Part shown: positions 15,311 through 23,419 of the stretch, in pieces | Numbering within the stretch: position 1 is the stretch's first letter | How the letters are laid out: each line of letters begins with the position of its first letter | Source: DATMXT01 sp963662765 | GTDB lineage: Bacteria; Bacillota; Clostridia; Oscillospirales; Feifaniaceae | Assembly (NCBI GenBank): GCA_963662765.2 | Contig: CAXXUP010000006.1 | Location: forward strand, 62,001 to 126,000 | Direction of reading: 5' to 3' | Length of the DNA: 64,000 nucleotides | Notes under the pieces: model-generated | The model's database searches: none | The model's input: only the letters and a program-made list of their open reading frames with translations | Told to the model about the DNA's origin: nothing | Made by a program: the position numbers and the translations under genes

Positions 15311-15998
15311 ATAATGTATTTTCAATTTCATCGTAGACTTTCCGGATGTGCAGCTCCATCGCACTCCGTGCGCCGGCCGCATCCCGCTTGCGAATAAACA
15401 CCATGATCTGCTTATGGTCGGTCATGGAGATCGCTGTAAGTCTCGGATAGGGCGCCGTCGCCGCAAGCGTCTCGTCGATGGAGCGGCTGATGATGGGGAA
15501 CAGCGTGCTCAAAAAGGCGTTGTGGGTGGCCGAGGCGATGGCGGAGTGAAATTTCAGCTCAATCTCAGTGCTGTAATAGCCCTTTTCGATCGCTTCGCAC
15601 GCTTCTTCACCGAAAGCCAGGATGGCCTCAATGTCCTCATCGGTAGCCCGTTCGCAGGCAAGGGCCGCAATGGGCGGCTCCAAAATAAGCCGTGCTTCAA
15701 ACAACTCGTGCAGGCGCATACGAATGCGCTCCAAGTCCCCAAACTCGGAGTTTACATAGGGGGAGAGCTTGTCGGACACGTAAGTACCCCTGCCCCGAAC
15801 AACTTTCAGCACGCCCTGGCTCACTAAGAGCCCGATGGCGCCTCTGGAGGTGATGCGGCTCACACCAAACAGGGCGGCAAGCTCGTTCTCGTTCGGTAGC
15901 TTGTCACCCGGCATATATTTATTCTCCATAATGATCTGATTGTAAAGTTCGTCCGCCACGCGGCGAGCTTTGCTTTGCTTTACGGGTGCGCCGTCCAT
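15309..15998 (-). CDS. GntR-family transcriptional regulator (FadR/LldR-like)
   Basis: 229 residues. The winged helix (KLPNENELAALFGVSRITSRGAIGLLVSQGVLKVVRGRG split over about 38-75) is followed by an FCD domain with FHSAIASATHN. RBS gagagga. It is convergent with the etf-oxidase operon and divergent from the 2-oxoacid:ferredoxin oxidoreductase operon, so it may control either. LldR-type regulators of this subfamily respond to lactate. A clean promoter lies upstream (16026-16054). Confidence 0.9.
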   Translation of the reverse strand: MDGAPVKQSKARRVADELYNQIIMENKYMPGDKLPNENELAALFGVSRITSRGAIGLLVSQGVLKVVRGRGTYVSDKLSPYVNSEFGDLERIRMRLHELFEARLILEPPIAALACERATDEDIEAILAFGEEACEAIEKGYYSTEIELKFHSAIASATHNAFLSTLFPIISRSIDETLAATAPYPRLTAISMTDHKQIMVFIRKRDAAGARSAMELHIRKVYDEIENTL

Positions 15999-16025
15999 AT
16001 ATTCTCCTCTCGGGGCATTTTTATT

Positions 16026-16054
16026 ATTTTAATCCGCTTTGGACCCCTTGTCAA
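16026..16054 (-). promoter_or_regulatory. Promoter of the GntR gene at 15309-15998
   Basis: On the minus strand TTGACA (16054-16049), 17-bp spacer, TAAAAT (16031-16026). Confidence 0.75.
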
Positions 16055-16091
16055 ACGGTAGTTTCAGACCGCAAAATATTTCTCTGAGGTG

Positions 16092-16160
16092 TTGACAAAA
16101 AAACCCATCCGGTAGTACTATGTAATCATACAACGTCATACATTGTAATACAGCAAGCGA
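16092..16160 (+). promoter_or_regulatory. Promoter and likely operator of the korDABC operon
   Basis: TTGACA (16092-16097), 18-bp spacer, TACTAT (16116-16121). A perfect TAGTACTA palindrome overlaps the -10, and TACAA-N9-TTGTA (about 16130-16148) covers the start region. These are candidate sites for the divergently encoded GntR protein. Confidence 0.6.
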
Positions 16161-16177
16161 AAGGAGGCAAGTGCTAA

Positions 16178-16384
16178 ATGGATATCTCGGTAAAAATCAC
16201 GGAGGACCGCTGCAAGGGCTGCGGACTTTGCGTGGCGGCGTGTCCGAGGCAGGTTCTTGCCATGGGCACGGGGGTAAACAAAAAGGGCTACCACCCGGTG
16301 ACGGTTGCGCGCAAAGACGACTGCATCCGCTGTGCCGCCTGCGCGATGATCTGTCCCGACTCCGTAATCGCGCTGGAAGCGTGA
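16178..16384 (+). CDS. 2-oxoacid:ferredoxin oxidoreductase, delta (ferredoxin) subunit
   Basis: 68 residues with two [4Fe-4S] motifs: Cys12-15-18-22 and Cys49-52-55-59. It is the electron-carrying subunit of a KorABCD/VorABCD complex and is first in the operon. RBS aaaggagg with a normal spacing to ATG 16178. The complex oxidatively decarboxylates 2-oxoacids with CoA and reduces ferredoxin. Confidence 0.9.
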   Translation: MDISVKITEDRCKGCGLCVAACPRQVLAMGTGVNKKGYHPVTVARKDDCIRCAACAMICPDSVIALEA

Positions 16385-16397
16385 AACGGAGGTACAA

Positions 16398-16537
16398 ATG
16401 GACGTATTGGCAGACTGGGAGAAGCCCAAAAAACGCGCTGCCGGAAAAGCGGCCGGCAGGCTCACTTGACGGTCGGCCGCAAACGGACTGACCTTTCTAT
16501 TCCGGTTGAGGCAAAAATGCTTGTGGAATTGGGGTGA
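16398..16537 (+). pseudogene. Small ORF, possibly frameshifted, between kor delta and alpha genes
   Basis: ATG 16398 has a good RBS (acggagg) and encodes 23 residues starting MDVLADWEKPKKR before a TGA. A second frame, readable to a TGA at 16535-16537, ends LSIPVEAKMLVELG and looks protein-like. The two frames would join if one base were added near the A6 run at about 16429-16434. It is either a decayed or mis-sequenced ~46-residue protein or two chance frames. No known function. Confidence 0.35.
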
Positions 16538-16543
16538 CAAACG

Positions 16544-17617
16544 GTGGAAAGAGAACTTTGGAAAGGCAATGAAGCCATTGCGCAGGCGGCAATTCTGGCC
16601 GGCTGCAAGGGATTTTTCGGATACCCGATCACACCGCAAAACGAGATTCCGGAGTACATGTCGGAACACATGCCGGCAGCCGGCGGTGTTTTTGTACAGT
16701 CGGAATCTGAAATTGCCGCAATTAACATGGTCTACGGTGCTTCGGCGTCAGGCATCCGGGCAATGACCTCGTCTTCATCGCCGGGGATCAGTTTAAAGCA
16801 GGAGGGCATCAGCTACCTCGCGGGGGCTGAGCTTCCGGCCGTCATTGTCAACATGGTCAGAGGGGGGCCGGGTCTTGGCACAATCCAGCCTTCCCAGTGC
16901 GACTATTTTCAGTCGACAAGAGGTGGCGGAAACGGCGATTACCGCACGATCGCGCTGGCTCCCTGCGACATCGAAGAGGCGGTGGAGCTGACACAATTGG
17001 CTTTTGACCTTGCCGACCGGTACCGGAACCCGGTTTTGATCGTGGCCGACGGCATCATCGGTCAGATGATGGAGCCCATCGTTATGCGCGAGCGCCCGGC
17101 AAAAGAGTTGCCCGAAAAGACATGGGCCGCCTCCGGAAAAGGCGGCAGGGTGCAAAACAACTTTATCACCTCGCTGGCGCTTGACGCGGCAGATTGTGAG
17201 GCGCACAACATCAAACTGCAAAAAAAATATGAAGAAATTGAGCAAAACGAGACCCGGTGGGAGTCCTACCTGGCCGAGGATGCCAAGATCATCATTGTCG
17301 CCTACGGGACCGTTGCCAGAATTGCCTCATCCGCCATCGATGAGCTCAGGGAGCAGGGAGTGGCAGTCGGAATGCTGCGTCCCATCACGCTGTGGCCATA
17401 CCCTACGAGTGAGCTTGCAAGGCTTGCCGCGCTTGACGGCGTAAAGGGTTTTTTGACGGTGGAGATGAGTGCCGGGCAGATGATCGACGATGTGAAAATT
17501 GCCGCAAACGGAAAAAAGCCGGTCCGCTTTTACGGGCGCACCGGCGGCATGGTTCCGACCGTGGGTGAAATTGAAGATGCGGTGCTTTCCATGCAAAAGG
17601 AATTGGAGGGCGTATGA
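16544..17617 (+). CDS. 2-oxoacid:ferredoxin oxidoreductase, alpha subunit (VorB/KorA type)
   Basis: 357 residues from GTG 16544 (ggggtg 7 nt upstream). GYPITPQNEIPEYM near residue 27 and SESEIAAINMVYGASASG near 52 are the pyrimidine-binding domain signatures. The C-terminal domain II holds the transketolase-like fold (IIIVAYGTVAR). It forms the heterotetramer with the TPP, gamma and delta subunits nearby. Whether the substrate is 2-oxoisovalerate or 2-oxoglutarate cannot be told from sequence reading alone. Confidence 0.9.
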   Translation: MERELWKGNEAIAQAAILAGCKGFFGYPITPQNEIPEYMSEHMPAAGGVFVQSESEIAAINMVYGASASGIRAMTSSSSPGISLKQEGISYLAGAELPAVIVNMVRGGPGLGTIQPSQCDYFQSTRGGGNGDYRTIALAPCDIEEAVELTQLAFDLADRYRNPVLIVADGIIGQMMEPIVMRERPAKELPEKTWAASGKGGRVQNNFITSLALDAADCEAHNIKLQKKYEEIEQNETRWESYLAEDAKIIIVAYGTVARIASSAIDELREQGVAVGMLRPITLWPYPTSELARLAALDGVKGFLTVEMSAGQMIDDVKIAANGKKPVRFYGRTGGMVPTVGEIEDAVLSMQKELEGV

Positions 17618-18351
17618 TGGTATATCGCAAAACAGCGGGACTTACGGACAGGGAGACCCACTACTGCCCCGGATGCGGGCATGGAACCGTACATAAGTTG
17701 ATCGGCGAAGTGATGGAGGAGCTTGGAATCATCGACAATGCAATCCTCGTATGCCCGGTCGGATGCTCTGTGTTTGCCGGAAATTATCTTGCCTGCGACG
17801 CCGTCGAGGCGGCCCACGGCAGGGCGCCCGCCGTCGCCACCGGCATTAAGCGGACCCACCCGGGGAGCCCTGTCTTCACCTACCAGGGGGACGGCGACCT
17901 CGCTTCCATCGGCACGGCCGAAATCGTGCACGCGGCCATGCGGGGCGAAAAGTTCACGACAATTTTTATCAACAACGCCATCTACGGTATGACCGGCGGC
18001 CAGATGGCCCCCACAACGCTTGCGGGCCAGAAATCCACGACCAGTATGGGGGGCCGCAATAAGGCGATACACGGCGGCCCCATGCATGTGCCCGAAATGC
18101 TCGCCACGCTGGACGGTCTTGTCTATGCCGAGCGGGTCTGTGTGGCCAGTGTTCCGAATGTCGTCAAGGCGAAAAAGGCCATTAAGAAAGCTTTCCAAAT
18201 CCAGATGGAGGGCCGCGGGTTCACATTTGTAGAAGTGCTCTCAGCCTGCCCGACCAACTGGGGAATGGCCCCGGTGGAGGCGAATAAGTGGGTACTTGAT
18301 ACGATGGTTGCCGGCTACCCGCTTGGCGTGATCAAGGAGGTGCAGGCATGA
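17614..18351 (+). CDS. 2-oxoacid:ferredoxin oxidoreductase, TPP-binding beta subunit
   Basis: 245 residues. THYCPGCGHGTVHK (about residue 12) and the TPP/Mg motif GDGDLASIGTAE with downstream NNAIYGMTGGQMAPTT (about 89-130) are diagnostic. The start overlaps the alpha-subunit stop (ATGATG at 17614; 17617 is equally possible and has the better RBS spacing). It catalyses decarboxylation of the 2-oxoacid via thiamine diphosphate. Confidence 0.92.
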   Translation: MMVYRKTAGLTDRETHYCPGCGHGTVHKLIGEVMEELGIIDNAILVCPVGCSVFAGNYLACDAVEAAHGRAPAVATGIKRTHPGSPVFTYQGDGDLASIGTAEIVHAAMRGEKFTTIFINNAIYGMTGGQMAPTTLAGQKSTTSMGGRNKAIHGGPMHVPEMLATLDGLVYAERVCVASVPNVVKAKKAIKKAFQIQMEGRGFTFVEVLSACPTNWGMAPVEANKWVLDTMVAGYPLGVIKEVQA

Positions 18352-18884
18352 AAAGGGAGGTTCTCGTTGCGGGATTTGGCGGACAGGGGGTGATGTCGAT
18401 CGGCAAGTCGCTTGTGGAACTCGGAATGAGCAAGGGCTTAAACGTGACATGGGTGCCCTCCTACGGCCCCGAAATGCGGGGCGGGACCGCCAATTGCTCC
18501 GTAGTTTTGGCAGATGGCAAAATCGGCTCGCCGATTGTCACCCATCCGACTGAGCTTATTGCGATGAACATGCCCGCCATGGTAAAATTCGGGGAGGCCG
18601 TAAAGGACGGCGGGACAATCTTCCTCAACTCCGGCGACATCGGGGCGCTGGCCCGGCCCGGCATCACGCTCTGCCGCGTGCCCTGCGACGAGATTGCACA
18701 TGAACTTGGAAACCTCCGCACGGCCAACATGGTCATGCTTGGAGCCTATGCCGCCGTGACCGGTTTTTTCACTCCGGAAGACGCCGCGGCCTATGTGCGC
18801 CACCTTTTTTCCGGGCGTAAGAGTAACCTCATCGAATTGAACCTGAAAGCGCTGGAAATGGGGGCGGCCTGCCGCACGGCATAG
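18348..18884 (+). CDS. 2-oxoacid:ferredoxin oxidoreductase, gamma subunit
   Basis: 178 residues. GFGGQGVMSIGKSLVELG at the N-terminus and SYGPEMRGGTANCSVV near 37 are the KorC/VorC gamma signatures (CoA-binding subunit). The start ATGA overlaps the beta stop; RBS aaggagg. It completes the delta-alpha-beta-gamma set. Confidence 0.92.
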   Translation: MKREVLVAGFGGQGVMSIGKSLVELGMSKGLNVTWVPSYGPEMRGGTANCSVVLADGKIGSPIVTHPTELIAMNMPAMVKFGEAVKDGGTIFLNSGDIGALARPGITLCRVPCDEIAHELGNLRTANMVMLGAYAAVTGFFTPEDAAAYVRHLFSGRKSNLIELNLKALEMGAACRTA

Positions 18885-18915
18885 ATGTTGAAAGCTCCTC
18901 GGAGGCGCAACAATC

Positions 18916-19107
18916 ATGTCAATTAAAAACTATGATTGCTTCGCGGCATCAAAACAGTTTCTTGAGCGGGGAAGAATTGCCACGACTCCGATGGCCGACT
19001 GGGGAGCCTTTTATAAGGATGCCTTCGTGCGACTCATATTCAGCAACAAGCCGGTCGCACGGTTCAAAGGCTTTGGAGACAAGGTCAAATATACTTATAT
19101 GTTGTAA
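18916..19107 (+). pseudogene. Remnant of a PLP aminotransferase C-terminus
   Basis: A 63-residue frame with a good RBS (cggagg). ERGRIATTPMADWG and DAFVRLIFSNKPVARFKG resemble the last ~50 residues of class I/II aminotransferases, where a short domain ends in a 'VR..FSN...RL.G' pattern. The PLP lysine and large domain are absent. An aminotransferase would fit beside a 2-oxoacid oxidoreductase, so this is most likely a deletion remnant of a former operon member. It could still be expressed as a small protein. Confidence 0.5.
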
Positions 19108-19200
19108 CGATAAGGATGAGCGGCTGTGGTTATGTATTAGAGCGTGCAAGCCCTGATGTGCATGTACGTTCCCATCTCTTATTATTAATGCAATACAATA

Positions 19201-19237
19201 CGGCTGGAAACCCGCATTTGAGGGTTTCCAGCCGTTT
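19201..19237 (+). terminator. Hairpin between convergent kor operon and molybdoprotein operon
   Basis: Perfect 13-bp stem CGGCTGGAAACCC / GGGTTTCCAGCCG with an 8-nt loop, followed by only a short T-run. Probably a terminator for the + strand. Confidence 0.6.
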
Positions 19238-19269
19238 GCTGTCAAATAGCTGTGAACAGGAGAAAATCT

Positions 19270-20334
19270 CTACGCGTTCACGCCGCCGGCTAATTCCGAA
19301 ACGTTAAAAGTCACCGTAGACTCTAGAGGGCTTACAGTTCCGGCGGCAGTCACGGCCCTAGCGGTCAACCGGTAAGTTCCGACTTCCTCGGGAGTATAGC
19401 TAAAGAACCAATAGACCCAACTTTCGGTTGTGGCTCCGTCGGTTGCATATGAAGCCCAGGTCTCACCGCCGTCCAGAGAGAACTCGATGGCAGAGATGGG
19501 TTCGCCCAGATCGTCGGCATAGCCCTCAAAAGTGATGGTGTCGCCCAGCGCGATGGCCGCATTTTCTGCGGAGTTTAGGATATTGATCTGTGCACGGTAT
19601 TGATCTGCACGCGTATCGACTTGGGGAACCTCATCAGTGGCCAACAGTTCAATGTCCACAACGTCACGGGTGAAGTACTTCGCAACAGTTTCCGGAATCC
19701 AAAACTGCGTGCTGGAGGGAACATCACTGCCGTTGATTTTGTAAACGATGAGGGCCTCTTTTTCAAGTGCGTAGGACAGGGGAAGGACCTGACCGTACCC
19801 GTCGGAGCCGACGACTTTAACCGCGTTGACACCCTCGTTCAAATCAGCCATCTCAATGACATCTTCCAATTTGACACCGGTGATTTTGCCTGCGGCGCTG
19901 GCAGGACCCGTGGAGCAGGCGCACAGGGAAATTCGGGTTGTCTCCTTGCCTTCTCCGGCAAGCTCTTTGATGTCGGTGGTGTAGGCTTTGCGGATGTCGC
20001 CTTTGACGTTGACATACATGGTGGCGGTGCCCTTATTGTTCTCCAGTGCATAGGAGGGGGCAGCGCACATACCGGTCAGGGCGGTGCCGAAGATATTGAA
20101 AACCTCGTCGGAAGGGGAGACCACATCTTGATTGAACTCAAACGAGCCGCTGACATTGGCGACTTTGGTGTATTCGATGGTTTTGGCCTCGGTTACGGTG
20201 ATGCCGTAATCATTTTGAACGCTGGCTTCTTCCGAAACGGATGCCTGTTCGACCGTCGCATTTTGTGCACAGCCGGTTAGTAGCAGTGCCGCACCCGAAG
20301 CGGTAGAGAGAAGTCTCCTTGTGTTTTTTTTCAT
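19270..20334 (-). CDS. Lipoprotein with sulfite-oxidase-like molybdopterin domain
   Basis: 354 residues. A signal peptide ends in the lipobox LLTGC (Cys22). The middle (about 60-235) resembles the oxidoreductase molybdopterin-binding fold, with Cys138/Cys140 near the position of the Mo-ligand cysteine and LPLSYALEKEALIVYKINGSDVP as in that family. The C-terminal ~100 residues form an Ig-like Mo-co dimerisation domain (EFSLDGGETWASY, SYTPEEVGTYRL). It follows the haem/flavin lipoprotein gene by 12 bp in the same operon (RBS aggag). It would sit outside the membrane; the substrate is unknown. Confidence 0.65.
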   Translation of the reverse strand: MKKNTRRLLSTASGAALLLTGCAQNATVEQASVSEEASVQNDYGITVTEAKTIEYTKVANVSGSFEFNQDVVSPSDEVFNIFGTALTGMCAAPSYALENNKGTATMYVNVKGDIRKAYTTDIKELAGEGKETTRISLCACSTGPASAAGKITGVKLEDVIEMADLNEGVNAVKVVGSDGYGQVLPLSYALEKEALIVYKINGSDVPSSTQFWIPETVAKYFTRDVVDIELLATDEVPQVDTRADQYRAQINILNSAENAAIALGDTITFEGYADDLGEPISAIEFSLDGGETWASYATDGATTESWVYWFFSYTPEEVGTYRLTARAVTAAGTVSPLESTVTFNVSELAGGVNA

Positions 20335-20346
20335 AGTTAATTCTCC

Positions 20347-22161
20347 TCAGCTTAACGCTACGTTTATCATCATTTGCGCTGGCGAACGAGAGACAAGACC
20401 GTCTTCGGTTACCCCGCGGACCTGGATTACATATGCACCGACTTCAGTCGGCGTAATCGTATAATTCCAGATCACCCATTTCGATTCCGTTGTCCCTGTG
20501 ACAGGATAACTCGTCCATGTGGTTCCGTTGTCGAGTGAAACTTCAATTGCCGTTATTTTTTGCTCGAACGCATCGGCATAGCCGCTGAAAGTATAGCTTT
20601 GACCGAGAGAAACGATCTCGCCTTCATTGACGGAATTGAACATTCCGACGCCGGGCTTATTGTAATAACCCCCGTCTTCGGTTTCCCATCCAAGGTACAT
20701 GTAGTAATTTTCTTCGGGCTCATCGGTTACAATGATATCGGAGATCTCTTTAATAAATACGCTTGCGGAACCACCCTCAAGCCAAAGCTGGAGCGGGTAT
20801 CCGTTGGCATAGGACACGCGCTCGCCATTGATTTCCCAGACGACATAAGCGTCCCGGTTTTCAAGGAACGACAGGTAGATCGGCTGTGCAAAACCGTCGC
20901 TGCTTGTTGGAAGGATAACGGTGGAAGAGGGCTTGATTTGCGCTTTTTCAAGCAGCCATTTTAGAGAAACGCCGGTGACTTCACAGTTGGCAATGAGCGG
21001 ACCGCCTGAGTAGTTGTCGGTGCAGTTCATGGTGATGGTTTTCGTGACGGCCGGCGCCTCTTTTATCAAATCGGGAAGAGAGATCGTGAAAGGGTTATCG
21101 ACAGTTCCGCTGACGGTGAGCGTCCAGTTGTTAAACGTATCTTCATCGAGCGGGGCATCGATTTGGGTCATGCCGTAGCGGTAATAGTCGTTGTCATAGT
21201 AGAGCCAGCCATAGTCGAAAATGTTGTCGGTGGAAGTGAGGAGGTCCTGATTGTATGAGAATTCCGCAGACACATTTTCAGGATTGTCGACACTGACGAT
21301 ACCGCGCAAAACAGTGTATTTTACGCTGTCCCAAAGCTGCATATCTTTGCCGTCGCCGGAGGCGTAATGACAGGACCAGCAAGAGCCTGTAAAGCTGTCT
21401 GCATCATGAATGGAGTGAATCAGAGAACCGAAGCCATAGGTCTCGGTGACATACCAGGGCGAATAGGAATGGCAATCCAGGCAGTTATTGACGGTGACGG
21501 CAATCCCATAGTTGCTCGTCAGATCAACATGCTCATAATCCATGTCTTTAAGGGTTTGGGCCAGGTCTTCATGGCAGGCGGCGCAGCCTCTGCTGTCGGC
21601 CTTAAGGTAATATGTATTAAAAGAGATGCTGGCCCCTGGCGAATGATAAACGCCGCAGTTGTACTCAGTGGGGGTCCGCTGGATCTGTACGCCGTTTGTA
21701 AGGGTACGGACTTCCGGCGCGTGTTCTTCAGCTCGCTTAGCCATGGTGTCGTACATTTTGTCTATGGCCCCGTCATAGGTTGTTTTCACATCTTCGCCCT
21801 TGGCCTGAGCCAGGCAATCCGCTACGCCTTTACTGACAGCATCGCTCGTCACCGTGGCGCCGGAGACGCCGTCGATTTCACTGCTCTGGGCGTCCATGAC
21901 CTGCTTGATCAGCTTGTCCGCAGCTGCTTGGCCGATGTCCTTCGTCTCACCCGAAACGTCCAGTTCGACGCTTGTAATTTTGTTTGCGTCAACAGAGACG
22001 GTGACGGTTATGTCGCTCATGCCCTTTGCGGTTGCGGTGTATGTACCGGCGGTGTAGATGGGGGCTTCCGGCGTATTGCCGCAGGCGGTAAGAGATTGCG
22101 CGACGGCGATCATCAGCATCAAAAGGAACACCTTGTGAAGTGCTTTATTGGCGTTTTTCAT
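20347..22161 (-). CDS. Lipoprotein fusing FMN-binding, triheme cytochrome c and molybdopterin-oxidoreductase domains
   Basis: 604 residues. Lipobox LTAC with Cys27. Residues ~35-120 are an FMN-binding domain with DGVSGATVTS, whose Thr103 is the expected covalent FMN site (ApbE type). Residues ~165-270 hold three c-type haem motifs: CAACH (193-197), CLDCH (227-231) and CWSCH (261-265), with further histidines as ligands. Residues ~340-500 are a sulfite-oxidase-like molybdopterin domain (Cys380 as possible Mo ligand), and the C-terminus is an Ig-like dimerisation domain related to that of the 19270 protein. It is a complete extracellular redox chain in one polypeptide. No apbE lies in the window. 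RBS gggag. Confidence 0.75.
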   Translation of the reverse strand: MKNANKALHKVFLLMLMIAVAQSLTACGNTPEAPIYTAGTYTATAKGMSDITVTVSVDANKITSVELDVSGETKDIGQAAADKLIKQVMDAQSSEIDGVSGATVTSDAVSKGVADCLAQAKGEDVKTTYDGAIDKMYDTMAKRAEEHAPEVRTLTNGVQIQRTPTEYNCGVYHSPGASISFNTYYLKADSRGCAACHEDLAQTLKDMDYEHVDLTSNYGIAVTVNNCLDCHSYSPWYVTETYGFGSLIHSIHDADSFTGSCWSCHYASGDGKDMQLWDSVKYTVLRGIVSVDNPENVSAEFSYNQDLLTSTDNIFDYGWLYYDNDYYRYGMTQIDAPLDEDTFNNWTLTVSGTVDNPFTISLPDLIKEAPAVTKTITMNCTDNYSGGPLIANCEVTGVSLKWLLEKAQIKPSSTVILPTSSDGFAQPIYLSFLENRDAYVVWEINGERVSYANGYPLQLWLEGGSASVFIKEISDIIVTDEPEENYYMYLGWETEDGGYYNKPGVGMFNSVNEGEIVSLGQSYTFSGYADAFEQKITAIEVSLDNGTTWTSYPVTGTTESKWVIWNYTITPTEVGAYVIQVRGVTEDGLVSRSPAQMMINVALS

Positions 22162-22221
22162 TTTGATCTCCCTTTTACAATTTCATGGTATTTTCACAAG
22201 TAATTGCATAATATCAATTAT

Positions 22222-22249
22222 ATTATATCAATACTGTACAGCGTTGCAA
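22222..22249 (-). promoter_or_regulatory. Promoter of the haem/flavin/molybdopterin lipoprotein operon
   Basis: On the minus strand TTGCAA (22249-22244), 16-bp spacer, TATAAT (22227-22222). The predicted transcription start is near 22215. Confidence 0.65.
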
Positions 22250-22287
22250 GTAATCGAAATTACAGAATAATTGTAATATAGATTACA
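22249..22287. promoter_or_regulatory. Tandem Crp/Fnr-type operators upstream of the redox operon
   Basis: Two palindromes of the form (T/A)GTAAT-N4-ATTACA, at 22249-22264 (AGTAAT-CGAA-ATTACA) and 22272-22287 (TGTAAT-ATAG-ATTACA), 23 bp apart. Their centres fall about 41.5 and 64.5 bp upstream of the predicted start of the minus-strand operon, the classical activator positions for Crp/Fnr proteins. The regulator encoded at 22699 is the obvious candidate. Confidence 0.7.
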
Positions 22288-22698
22288 TTATTGGGAAAAA
22301 ACATGTAATAAAGCAGGAATCCACTTCAGGCGGACTCCCACACCCAGCCTACCAAAAAACAGCGCCGATAGGGTGGTTTTTGTATATATAACAAAAATGA
22401 GAAGAGGGCAAAAGGGTGGAGGGTTGCAAAGCAACCGTTTCGCCTTTCGAGACAGCTGCCAGCGGACAAAGGCGCTTTATGGCACCTTGGTTTCTCAGCG
22501 ACAGTCTTCTGTATGAAATCCAGCACTTTGCGACGGTAAGATACGCTTTTTCAAAAGGGCCTCTGCAGCTGGAGACAGAGGCATTCGAATATATACTCAA
22601 TGATAGGTAAGTGGCATAATGGTTGTAATATAATTCAAGAGGTGCTATGATAAAAATGCATACTGGAAATGAATAACATGTAAGGTAGAGGTTCAACA

Positions 22699-23316
22699 AT
22701 GGAATGCCCATATGCGAATAATCGGTTTTACAATCTTCTGACACCTGAACTCAGAAAAACGCTTTGTGGATGCTGTACCACAGTCCGATATCCTGCCGGA
22801 AATGTATTTAACCGCAACAGATGGAACGGCACCTTGGCAGTGCTGCTCGACGGGTTTGTCATATCTGCCGATCCCAAAGCGAGCGACGAAGGAACTTTTA
22901 TCCCGTTGGAACTGGCGGGCAGCGGCCATTTACTCAGCATTCCACAAGACTGGACAAGCGTAAAATGGAACGGTGTGTCTTGCTTTGTGATTCAGGACAG
23001 TATGATTGCGCTGTATGACCGCACCTGTATTGAGGCGCTCTATAAAAACAACATTGATTTCGTCAAAGCGCTGTGCGAGGGGTACATAATCGGTTACCAC
23101 GAGATGGCGATAGCGTTTCAGGAAATCGGCGGGAATGGGGCGCAGGCCGCAGTTAAGTATGTGCTGCAGTTTTGCAAGGAACACGGTATTCCCCAGCTCA
23201 CCCACGCACAGATTGCACTGGCAGCGGGGCTTACCAGGCCGACAGTCACAAAATCCATACACGAGCTGCTAAAAAACGACCCGGAACTGTTTTTGCCCAA
23301 GAACGCCGTGATTTAA
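22699..23316 (+). CDS. Crp/Fnr-family transcriptional regulator with N-terminal cysteines
   Basis: 205 residues. An N-terminal effector domain of cyclic-nucleotide-binding type is followed by a C-terminal winged helix (LTHAQIALAAGLTRPTVTKSIHELL, about 167-191). Cys3, Cys23, Cys25 and Cys26 lie near the N-terminus and could hold an iron-sulfur cluster or haem, or act as a thiol switch. The canonical cAMP-binding residues are not obvious. It lies between the redox lipoproteins and the cytochrome maturation genes and probably activates the former through the palindromes at 22249-22287. Confidence 0.82.
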   Translation: MECPYANNRFYNLLTPELRKTLCGCCTTVRYPAGNVFNRNRWNGTLAVLLDGFVISADPKASDEGTFIPLELAGSGHLLSIPQDWTSVKWNGVSCFVIQDSMIALYDRTCIEALYKNNIDFVKALCEGYIIGYHEMAIAFQEIGGNGAQAAVKYVLQFCKEHGIPQLTHAQIALAAGLTRPTVTKSIHELLKNDPELFLPKNAVI

Positions 23317-23419
23317 TCGTATTTTGAGAATTATTTATTCGATTGGGTTCTCACCCGCAGGAGAATGCGAGTGAGAATTACCAGATTATCTGTAAAACTG
23401 TATTTTCAGGGGAGCCGCC

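Larger units (their letters stand above)
22162..22698. other. Intergenic region between redox lipoprotein operon and Crp/Fnr gene
   Basis: 537 bp. The first ~130 bp are AT-rich and hold the promoter and two palindromic operators. From about 22320 to 22620 the DNA is more GC-balanced and contains short open frames on both strands (e.g. 64 codons, 22416-22610, +) with no recognisable protein features, and a small hairpin at 22428-22442. A degenerate half-palindrome TTGTAATATAATTCAA lies near 22623. No gene is called here. Confidence 0.6.

Noticed and set aside
19600..20280. Long plus-strand frame (226 codons) opposite the molybdoprotein gene
   Set aside because: Antisense shadow of a well-supported lipoprotein gene; no RBS or domain.
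22428..22442. Small GGTTGC/GCAACC hairpin as a terminator
   Set aside because: Six-bp stem without a T-run; not attributable to any transcript.
22416..22610. 64-codon open frame upstream of the Crp/Fnr gene
   Set aside because: No RBS, no recognisable domain, and an equally long open frame runs on the other strand.
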